From: Nonomuraea basaltis
GTDB taxonomy: Bacteria; Actinomycetota; Actinomycetes; Streptosporangiales; Streptosporangiaceae
Length of the DNA stretch: 33,299 nt
Direction: 5' to 3'
NCBI RefSeq assembly: GCF_005893125.1
Contig: NZ_VCJS01000142.1
Span: 1-33,299 of the forward strand
A program made the translations under genes and the position numbers. Below the pieces are notes generated by a model, which saw nothing but the letters and a program-made list of their open reading frames with translations, did not search any database and had not been told where the DNA came from. Of the stretch, positions 16,308-23,495 are shown in pieces (position 1 is the first letter of the stretch; every line of letters begins with the position of its first letter).

Positions 16308-16318
16308 GCGCGGCCACC

Positions 16319-16347
16319 GGTGGCGGGCTGGATCCCAGCCCGCCACC
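16319..16347. terminator. strong bidirectional terminator hairpin
   Basis: A perfect 13-bp stem, GGTGGCGGGCTGG with CCAGCCCGCCACC, and a 3-base ATC loop. It is placed 12 bases after the stop of the ArsR-type gene and before the end of the convergent ALF-repeat gene. There is no U-tract. Confidence 0.75.
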
Positions 16348-16432
16348 ATGAGTGAAGGCGCGGCGTCTCTCGACGACCGCGCCCTCACCTGGGCCAAATG
16401 TCGGCCAGTTCACTCACACGCGGTTGGCGGGT

Positions 16433-19400
16433 TCAGTCCAGCCAGCGGCCAACCCCACCCACGGTGACTTCAAGCAGTTCCGCCGGATTTTCCGGATCGG
16501 GATAGTAGATGATCATTGTGGTGCCGGCCGGAAGCAGCAGTTTGATGGCCTGGATGCACCCTGCCACAGCCTGCCGCTGCAGGTCAGGCCCGGTGCCGCT
16601 GATCGGGACCGCGTCACAGACCCCGCCCCGATTGTTCATGACAAGCCGTAGCGTGGAGTCACGGAGCGCCACTTCGCGCGTGGCGACGCGATAGGCGAGC
16701 TGCGTCTCAAGGTGCCAGGCCGGGGGTGCGAGGGGGAGGCCGAACTGCTGACTGTACAGCAGGCCGAGGCGGTGTTCGAGGGCCGCCAGGTCGTCGTGCA
16801 GCCCACTCTCGACGGTATACCCCGCCCACTTCTCCAGATCGCTGGACGGCGGCAGACTCGCGATCGGCAATCCGCTCGCATCGAGCACCCGTCCGGACTC
16901 GTCGACGATGTAGCCCTGGTTGTTCAGCTGTTTGATGGACTCGCTCACGCTCTTGAGCTGGAGCGCGGCATCCTCGAACGGGCAGTGTCCGCCTTCCTGC
17001 ACGCAACCGATCGGAAGAATGCGCAGAAGCGATGACGCCAAAGCAGACTCGTAGGTCGCCACGATGATGGTCCGATCAGACAGGTGGTGGAGCAGGTACA
17101 TCGGCCCCAAGACCGAGTTGTATTCGGCGAATCGAAGTTCCTCCGGGATGAGCGACTCCACGAAGGTTCCCTTCCACTGGCTCGCATATTCGTCCCAGTC
17201 GGGATCTTCGGACAGATCAAAGGCCCCGCTGATGCACTCCGAGAAGCTCTGCCCTGCGCTGAAAGCGCCTCCCGCAAGGGCGGACTTGCAATCGCTTATC
17301 AATGTATATTGGGAGGCGGCGTTGAGCAGGTCCCAGCCGGTCAGGGCAAAGTATTCCTCGGCAAGACGGTGGGTTTCGGTTTCCCGGTCGGCGATCCCGT
17401 TTTTCGCGTATGAGAAAAGGGGGCTCAACACAACGGACAGGCAGGCCTCCAGGGCCTTGCCGACGAACTGTTGCCTGCACTTGTTGGTGTTTTCGTGGGC
17501 GTAGCCCTCCGGGTCGTGGAGTGGCCCCTTGGGGTCGTTGAGAATACCTTCGACGTAAGCGTTGCAGTCGTGGTATCCGGGCAGGCCGTCATCGGGCCCC
17601 CATCTGCAGTGATCCTTCCACTCTGCGATCAGCGTGTTCAGATGGCGCTGGGCCTCTTCTCGATAGTGTTCGAACACCTCGGCGGCGATCCTGGCCGCTT
17701 CTGAGGCGCTCTGGCCGGCCCGGATCTGCGCCGCGTACGCCGTGTCGTAGGCGGCGAAGGCGCTGGCCGCGTCCTGTGCTGCCGAAACAGCCGAGGCGCG
17801 CGCCCAACGTGCCGAGAGGGACGCCTTCCCGGCCGACTGCTGAGCCTGCTGGGCCGCGGCGGCGGCGGTGCGGACGGCCTCCGCGGCCCGTTCCGCGGAC
17901 GCGGCGGCGTCGCGTGCGTGGGCGACGGCCTCGGTTGCGAACGTCCGCGCCTGCTCGGCCGCTCTGCCGGCGTCGTTCGCGTACCCGATGGCCTCCTCCG
18001 CCGAACCGCGGGCCTCTGCCGCCGCGGCCTGCGCGGTGCGCGCGAAGTCGACGGCGCGCTGCGCGATCTGCGAGGTCTCGATCATCAAGGATGTGGCGAT
18101 GTAGTTGTGCGTCGCGGTCGCGTAGTCGCGTTCGGCCGCACGGTGCCGCTCCACCTCCAGGAACTCGACCTGCATCGCCGTCGTGCCAGCGAGAGCGACC
18201 TGGGCGCCGTTCCGCACCTCGGTACCGTGAGAATCGTCGCCGGCGATCGCGCCGACCTTCGACCGGACGTCGATCGTGCGAGCGGTGTTGTGCTTCACCT
18301 CCAGGAACTCCTTGAGGGCGTCCGGATCGTCCGAGCGCAGGGCGACGTTCGCCGCCTCCTCGGTCTGCGCGTTGCCGGCGCTGCGGGCCTCAGCGAGGAT
18401 CCGGCCGACCTGCTCTCTTTGTTCGGCGGCTCGCTCGGGGTAGTCCGGGTCGTCGAGGAACGCGATGACGTCGGGCCACCCGCGGTCGAGGGCGTCCTGA
18501 GCGGCGGCTCTCATGGCCGAGGTGCCGGTGACCATGAGACCGGTCAGGGTCGTGCGGTCGTCCTGCTCTTCTGCGGCTGCGAGTCCGCTCTTGACGAACG
18601 CGATGGCAAGAACGTCATCGTCCTCGCCGAGAGCCGCCATGGCCGCCGAACTGGTCCACGTGCCGGGCACCGTCGCGAAGTATCGAGCCACCTCCCGCGC
18701 CTTGCGGGCCGCCAGTGCGGCAGCAGTCTGCGGGTTGGCGGCCTCGGCGATCAGCGCATTGATCTCGGGCGTGTGATAACGGCCCATCGGCACTCCGAAG
18801 CCGCGAGCGTCCCCCAATCGGGCCTCGGCGGCTTCCTGACTGATGTGCCGGGCGAATGACAACTCGAGCTCGAGTTCCTTCTTGAGTCGTTCGGCGTCCG
18901 CCTTACGCGCCGCTTTGTACACGATCTGGGCCGTTTCGGCTGCCTGCAACGCGTCCTCCGCCGCGCGGTAGGCATTGTTCGCGTGCTGCGTCGCCAGCTC
19001 GGCCGCGTTGACGGCGTTGCCCGCGTGCGCGGCCGCGCTCGCCGCGGCGCTCGCCGCCGCCTCCGCAAAGGACACCGCGCGCGTCGCGGCATCTCGCGCC
19101 TTGCCGGCCGCGTCCTTGGCGATGTCCGCCTGACGCACCGTCTCCGCGGTGGCGCGCTTCGCCCGTTCCGCGCTTGCTCCCGCACGCGCGGCCGCCGCGA
19201 ACGCGGCCCGGGCCTCGGCGCTCGACTCCCCCGCGTAGCGGCCGGCGGCCTGGGCCGCGCGTCCGGCGGCCTCGGTGTTCGCCCTCGCCGAATCGGCCGC
19301 GGCGACCGCGGCGTACGCCTGCTGCGTCACGGCGGTGATCTGCTCGATGGGCGACAGCCAGGCGGAGATCGCCGGACCGATCGCCTGCATGACCCGGTTG

Positions 19401-20524
19401 TGGTTCTCCGCCGCAGCAGCGGCGTTCGCGTCCAGCTCTGCCGCCGCCGCTGCCGCCCACGCCTGGTCGGACGCCGCATGCGCCCGCGCCGCCGCGGTCG
19501 CTGCGCGTCCGGCGGCCCCGGCGGCGGCGCGCGCGGCCTCTGCGGCTGCCCACGCGGCTTGTACGGCGACGTTGGACGCAGCCGCGGCGCGGTCGGCGGC
19601 CTCAGCCGCACGTTGTGCCTGACGTTTGGCCTCTGCCGACTCCTGCCCGGCCTGCGAGGCAAGGCGTTCCGCCTCCTGCGCGTCGTTCTTGGCCGCTGCG
19701 GCCTCAGCTTTCGCACGCTCGGCCTGTGCGACTGCGGAGACCGTCTCGAATGCCGCACGGCGGGTCGCCTCCGTGGCACTCGCTCGGAGATCATTCAAGG
19801 TCTGGTTCTCGTTGTCCCGGGCCTGGGCCACGCCCCAGTCGATCTGGACGAATCTCTCCTGCATCTCCAGGCTGCCGTCCTGAAGCGCCCGGTTCGCCGC
19901 AGCCTGCACCTGCGGGCCGCCTTCAGCCATCGCACGATTGACGACCGCACGAAGGTCCAGTTTGTACGGCAGCCGCCAGCCCGACTCGATGAACTGCCCC
20001 ATAGCCGCACGTGACCCGTTGCGCAGCACCGCGTTCGCGGCGGCCTTGACCTCCGGTCCGCCGGCCGCCTTCATCTGATTCACGCTGGCGCGCAGGTCGA
20101 TCTCCCGAGCGGTCTCCCAGCCACCGTCGAGAAACTTCACCACGGCACCGGAGTTGTCCGAGGTCAGGGCGGCGTTGGCAGCGGCAGCCACCTCGGGCCC
20201 TCCGTGGGCCTTGATGCGGCCGACCTGTTCACGATCGTCCTGCGCCACGAGCCGGGGAAGCTCGGCAAGCAGAGCACAGATCGCCGCTTTGTCCCCGAGC
20301 AGGGCCTTCTCCGCGGCAGGACGCACGTTCACGCCGCCCGTGACCCACGCCTCCAGAACCACTTGACGTTCGCATACCGGCGCGGCGGGTGGGTCCGCCA
20401 CCGCGGCCTCGGTGATCGGGCTGCCCATGACAAGCAACGCGAGCACGGTGCCGATGACCCCTGCCGTCCGCCAAGGAGTCCTGTCGCGTAACGCTCGAAT
20501 CGTATTCACTTCCACCATTTCCAT
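16433..20524 (-). CDS. exported ALF-repeat coiled-coil protein with DddA-like deaminase tail
   Basis: A 1363-residue protein. Start chosen at ATG 20524; TTG 20536, ATG 20518 and GTG 20509 are alternatives and none has a strong ribosome-binding site. Residues about 20-45 form a signal peptide (TAGVIGTVLALLVMG, then EAAVA). Residues about 60-250 hold ALF repeats (GGPEVAAAANAAL, GGPEVKAAANAVL, GGPQVQAAANRAL). A very Ala-rich coiled coil follows to about 570, then a second ALF block (about 600-800), a second coiled coil to about 960, and a Cys-containing globular part. The last 93 residues carry WHLETQLA, VMNNRGGVC, AGCIQAIKLLLPAGTTM and YYPDP. This fits the SCP1.201/DddA-like deaminase pattern: HxE at 1271-1273 and zinc cysteines at 1303 and 1323. 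Domain architecture resembles exported polymorphic-toxin-like proteins. No candidate immunity gene follows. Deaminase activity is inference. Confidence 0.8.
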   Translation of the reverse strand: MEMVEVNTIRALRDRTPWRTAGVIGTVLALLVMGSPITEAAVADPPAAPVCERQVVLEAWVTGGVNVRPAAEKALLGDKAAICALLAELPRLVAQDDREQVGRIKAHGGPEVAAAANAALTSDNSGAVVKFLDGGWETAREIDLRASVNQMKAAGGPEVKAAANAVLRNGSRAAMGQFIESGWRLPYKLDLRAVVNRAMAEGGPQVQAAANRALQDGSLEMQERFVQIDWGVAQARDNENQTLNDLRASATEATRRAAFETVSAVAQAERAKAEAAAAKNDAQEAERLASQAGQESAEAKRQAQRAAEAADRAAAASNVAVQAAWAAAEAARAAAGAAGRAATAAARAHAASDQAWAAAAAAELDANAAAAAENHNRVMQAIGPAISAWLSPIEQITAVTQQAYAAVAAADSARANTEAAGRAAQAAGRYAGESSAEARAAFAAAARAGASAERAKRATAETVRQADIAKDAAGKARDAATRAVSFAEAAASAAASAAAHAGNAVNAAELATQHANNAYRAAEDALQAAETAQIVYKAARKADAERLKKELELELSFARHISQEAAEARLGDARGFGVPMGRYHTPEINALIAEAANPQTAAALAARKAREVARYFATVPGTWTSSAAMAALGEDDDVLAIAFVKSGLAAAEEQDDRTTLTGLMVTGTSAMRAAAQDALDRGWPDVIAFLDDPDYPERAAEQREQVGRILAEARSAGNAQTEEAANVALRSDDPDALKEFLEVKHNTARTIDVRSKVGAIAGDDSHGTEVRNGAQVALAGTTAMQVEFLEVERHRAAERDYATATHNYIATSLMIETSQIAQRAVDFARTAQAAAAEARGSAEEAIGYANDAGRAAEQARTFATEAVAHARDAAASAERAAEAVRTAAAAAQQAQQSAGKASLSARWARASAVSAAQDAASAFAAYDTAYAAQIRAGQSASEAARIAAEVFEHYREEAQRHLNTLIAEWKDHCRWGPDDGLPGYHDCNAYVEGILNDPKGPLHDPEGYAHENTNKCRQQFVGKALEACLSVVLSPLFSYAKNGIADRETETHRLAEEYFALTGWDLLNAASQYTLISDCKSALAGGAFSAGQSFSECISGAFDLSEDPDWDEYASQWKGTFVESLIPEELRFAEYNSVLGPMYLLHHLSDRTIIVATYESALASSLLRILPIGCVQEGGHCPFEDAALQLKSVSESIKQLNNQGYIVDESGRVLDASGLPIASLPPSSDLEKWAGYTVESGLHDDLAALEHRLGLLYSQQFGLPLAPPAWHLETQLAYRVATREVALRDSTLRLVMNNRGGVCDAVPISGTGPDLQRQAVAGCIQAIKLLLPAGTTMIIYYPDPENPAELLEVTVGGVGRWLD

Positions 20525-20544
20525 CGATGCGGTCAAGGAATGGG

Positions 20545-20586
20545 CTGAACGGCCGGCCGGATGTCAAACGCCGGCCGGCCGTTCAG
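20545..20586. terminator. 16-bp GC-rich terminator hairpin
   Basis: CTGAACGGCCGGCCGG paired perfectly with CCGGCCGGCCGTTCAG around a 10-base loop. It begins 3 bases after the stop codon of the trypsin-fold/FG-GAP gene and ends about 20 bases before the start of the ALF-repeat gene on the same strand, so it separates the two, or sets the level of read-through into the second. Confidence 0.85.
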
Positions 20587-20589
20587 TTC

Positions 20590-22956
20590 TCAGCTGACGA
20601 CCCGCAGTTCCAGGAGGGTCTCGCGGCAGTTGTCGGGATAGTCCTGGTGACTCTCGTCACAGGTGGTATCCGTACGTCCGAACTGCTCGCTCTCGTCCCG
20701 CTCGACGCGCTTGGTCCGCTCCGCTCCGGAAGACACGTTCACGACTGTCGCGTCCACGTCATGGCCGGCCCCTGGCGAGCGGCTGTCTCCCTGAACCTCA
20801 TAGACGTTCGGGATCCGGAGCCTCACCCATCCTTCGGAGCCGAGGACCTTGAAGCAGACCGCCGTCACGCCGAGATGCGGCTCGCCGATCTCGGTCTGGC
20901 CGTTCAGCAAGCCCGGGAACACCTTGATCACGCCGACCCCGTTCTCGGGGGACGCGGTGCACGAGACCCAGATGATCCCGCCGTTCCCGGAGATCAGCTC
21001 GAAGTTCTGCGCCTCGGCCTCGTCCGTTCCCCAATCGTCCTGACCGGAGGTGCCCGCGAATTCGTGCGGGAAGTTCAGGGGATAGACGAATCTCTCCACG
21101 ATGGAGTCCGGGCCGATGACGGGCGACACGGTGACCGGAGCCACCTGTACAGTCGGAAGAGTCCGTCCCGCGAAATAGGTGATCTGGTCGCCTGGCCGGT
21201 AGAGGAACAGATGGCTCTGCCCGCCTGTACTCCTGTAGTCGAAGGCGATCATGCGGTCCTTCGCCAACTCCAGGTCATAGCCACCGATGCCGGTCGAGCT
21301 GTGGAACACCGCTGTGAACGAATTGCCCACGCCGTGTTTCAGAATCCAGGCCGTCTTCCCGCCCGGACGGTAGAGCAGCAGATGATCCAGCTTCCCCGAA
21401 TGCTCGTAGTCGAAGGCGATGATCTGATCCGCCGTGCTCTTCAGGTCATAGCCACCGATGCCCGCCGCGCTGTTGAAGACGGCTCTGAACGTGTTGCCCG
21501 CACCGTGCTCGAGAACCCAGGCCGTCTGCCCACCCGGACGGTAGAGCACCAGATGATCCAGCTTCCCCGAACCCGTGTAATCAAAGGCGATGATGCGGTC
21601 CCGGGCATCTTTCAGGTTGTAGCCACCGATCCCACCGTCGACCGAGGCATAGACCGGCGTGAACGTGGCGCCACCGCTGTGCTTGAGGATGTGGGCCGTC
21701 CCGATCCCCGGCCGGTACAACAGCAGATGATCCAGCTTCCCCGAATGCTCGTAATCGAAGGCGATGATCTGGTCCTCGGCGCTCTTCAGGTCATAGCCAC
21801 CGATGCCGGCCGAGCTGTGGAACACGGCTCTGAACGTGTTGCCCGCACCGTGCTCGAGAACCCAGGCCGTCTGCCCGCCCGGACGGTAGAGCAGCAGATG
21901 ATCCAGCTTCCCCGAACCCGTGTAATCAAAGGCGATGATGCGGTCCCGGCCGTCTTTCAGGTCATAGCCACCGATCCCAGAGATCGAGGAATAGACCGGA
22001 GCGTAGGTACCGTCCGTGTTCCGCTTGACGATGAAGACGATCTGCGAGCCCGGACGGTAGAGCACCAGATGATCCAGCTTTCCCGAATGCTCGTAGTCGA
22101 ACGCCACCACCTGATCACGGTTGTCATCCAGGTCATAACCACCGATCCCGCTCAGACTGGATCCGTACCGGGTGAAGGACGTGGTGGGCTCGACCGCGAC
22201 CGCGCGGATCCAGCTCGCCAGATCGTCCACCCGCACCGCGTCGCCGCCGCGCGTCCCGTCGCCGGCCGCACCGAGGCAGCCCCCCTGCCCCGCGCCGGAG
22301 CCGAGCCCGACAAGCTCCGCGCGGCCCCCGCTCGTGCGGAGCACCGGCGCGCCCGCGTCACCCTGACAGGCGCTCACGTCGCTGCCGCTCGCTCCGGTCC
22401 AGCCGAACGAGCCGGCGGCCACGGCCCCGGCCACGACCGGCGCGGCATGCAGCCGGTTGGGCGCCCACTGCTCAGCGGTCCGGCCATAGCCGGTGACCTG
22501 CAGCGCATCTCCCGCGGCAGGAACGGTGGAGCCGACCGCGACAGGCGTGATGCCGACGGCCCGCAATGACAGCTTGACCAGCACGACATCCCGGTCGCGG
22601 TGCGGGTGGATCCACTCCACGGGCAGCACCCGCCCGCCCGAACCGGACAGGTCCGTCCTGCCGACCGTCACCGTCGTCGCAGTCTTCGGCGCCCCGCTCG
22701 TGACGGACTGCCCCTGAGAGGCGAAACAACTGGCGGCGGTGAGCACCCACTGCGGGCTGACCAGGGCTCCGGTGCAGCCGTGGGTCTCGCCCACGTTCAC
22801 CTTCGCCACGAAGCCCCATGTGCCGTCGGCTACCGGGCTTCCGCCCTTTACCGCTTGGGCCGGCGTCGCCCCTGCCCAGAGCACTGCTGAGGAGACAACC
22901 ATCAATAACGAGAGGGTTGTGATGTGTAATGACCGGATGATTCGCTGGAGGTTCAC
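20590..22956 (-). CDS. exported trypsin-fold pseudoprotease with six FG-GAP-like repeats
   Basis: A 788-residue protein. The GTG start at 22956 gives a standard signal peptide (basic VNLQRIIRSLH, hydrophobic core, cleavage after TPAQA at residue 35); the frame extends to 23019 but without export logic. Mature residues about 36-255 are a trypsin-like domain: KGGSPVADGTWGFVAKV and VLTAASCF, where the catalytic His is Ser76; D123 in RDVVLVKL is kept; GDAGAPVL has Ala201 for the catalytic Ser. It cannot be a classical protease. Residues about 275-620 are six repeats of about 57 residues (GIGGYDL, IAFDY.GSGKLDHLLLYRPG) of FG-GAP/VCBS beta-propeller type. A Cys-containing C-terminal domain of about 150 residues is unassigned. 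Probably a secreted binding or adhesion protein. Confidence 0.85.
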   Translation of the reverse strand: MNLQRIIRSLHITTLSLLMVVSSAVLWAGATPAQAVKGGSPVADGTWGFVAKVNVGETHGCTGALVSPQWVLTAASCFASQGQSVTSGAPKTATTVTVGRTDLSGSGGRVLPVEWIHPHRDRDVVLVKLSLRAVGITPVAVGSTVPAAGDALQVTGYGRTAEQWAPNRLHAAPVVAGAVAAGSFGWTGASGSDVSACQGDAGAPVLRTSGGRAELVGLGSGAGQGGCLGAAGDGTRGGDAVRVDDLASWIRAVAVEPTTSFTRYGSSLSGIGGYDLDDNRDQVVAFDYEHSGKLDHLVLYRPGSQIVFIVKRNTDGTYAPVYSSISGIGGYDLKDGRDRIIAFDYTGSGKLDHLLLYRPGGQTAWVLEHGAGNTFRAVFHSSAGIGGYDLKSAEDQIIAFDYEHSGKLDHLLLYRPGIGTAHILKHSGGATFTPVYASVDGGIGGYNLKDARDRIIAFDYTGSGKLDHLVLYRPGGQTAWVLEHGAGNTFRAVFNSAAGIGGYDLKSTADQIIAFDYEHSGKLDHLLLYRPGGKTAWILKHGVGNSFTAVFHSSTGIGGYDLELAKDRMIAFDYRSTGGQSHLFLYRPGDQITYFAGRTLPTVQVAPVTVSPVIGPDSIVERFVYPLNFPHEFAGTSGQDDWGTDEAEAQNFELISGNGGIIWVSCTASPENGVGVIKVFPGLLNGQTEIGEPHLGVTAVCFKVLGSEGWVRLRIPNVYEVQGDSRSPGAGHDVDATVVNVSSGAERTKRVERDESEQFGRTDTTCDESHQDYPDNCRETLLELRVVS
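21280..22145. repeat. tandem coding repeats, 345-bp higher-order unit
   Basis: The FG-GAP-like repeats are nearly identical in DNA and alternate between two types (EHSGKLDH and TGSGKLDH), so the unit of duplication is a pair. For example, GAGAACCCAGGCCGTCTG starts at 21511 and again at 21856, a spacing of 345 bp or 115 codons. This indicates recent duplication or gene conversion inside the gene and a risk of assembly collapse. Confidence 0.8.
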
Positions 22957-23495
22957 GGCACGATTGTGGAGATCACACCTTCTGCGAACCAGGGCATTGC
23001 CCGGACATAAGGCGGGCATCTGCTCAGCGGAGTTACCTGCCGGCGATTCGCTGAGATCACGTCAACCTGTGCGGCTGACCGCCGTCGCGCTCACGCCGCG
23101 GATCGGATGGCCGCTCTACTTCGGCGTTTGCACAGTGCCGCTCTCCCTCGACGGAGATGATTCCTTGCCCATTCCGGATCTTGCTCGTGCCATCTCGCCA
23201 CACGACGCGATCGGCGCGCGCTTCTCGGCCACCACGACCCGGCCCTCGCCGAGGCTGACTTCGTGATCTGGTTCGGCGAGCCCTACCGGTGAAAGACGGC
23301 TCGAATGACCGCTGCGAACCCTTATCTCGAACCGACGATTCCGGCGAAATCCCCGCGTAAACCCGGTGGAAAGAGAGCGACTTATCGAGCGTGGCCGTAG
23401 GCCGACCGGCTCCGACGTTAGGGGCGGCTAGGGGTACATCTGGGGCGGAGCCCCGGCTTAGCCTGAACTCTGCTGCCTGAGGGAGATCATCGATT
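22957..23495. other. divergent intergenic region with a coding scrap
   Basis: About 540 bases between two divergent genes. At 23209-23292 the plus strand reads DRRALLGHHDPALAEADF then VIWFGEPYR and a TGA. This looks like the true C-terminus of a lost gene, but I do not recognise its family and there is no start; a stop closes the frame upstream. The promoter of the biosynthetic operon lies at 23421-23464. The leftmost part should hold the promoter of the trypsin-fold gene; I could not place it. Confidence 0.4.
23421..23464 (+). promoter_or_regulatory. candidate SARP-type promoter of the biosynthetic operon
   Basis: Three G-rich heptamers, GGGGCGG (23421), GGGGTAC (23431) and GGGGCGG (23442), are spaced 10 and 11 bp apart, on one face of the helix. 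A TANNNT -10 box (TAGCCT, 23459-23464) starts 10 bases after the last one. Phased direct repeats near -35 are the known arrangement for SARP activators. The ATG is at 23496 with GAGGGAG upstream. A 5-bp inverted repeat (GGGGC-GGA-GCCCC) overlaps the third heptamer. Confidence 0.45.

Noticed and set aside
16433..16720. Deaminase tail judged catalytically dead
   Set aside because: Aligning from RVATREVAL suggested loss of the HxE motif, but WHLETQLA nine residues earlier supplies HxE in the right context, so the catalytic set looks complete.
20527..22569. 680-codon plus-strand open frame with apparent internal repeats
   Set aside because: The repeats (VIATDAGRAVEH and similar) are the antisense reading of the FG-GAP-like repeats of the minus-strand gene, which has a signal peptide and recognisable domains.
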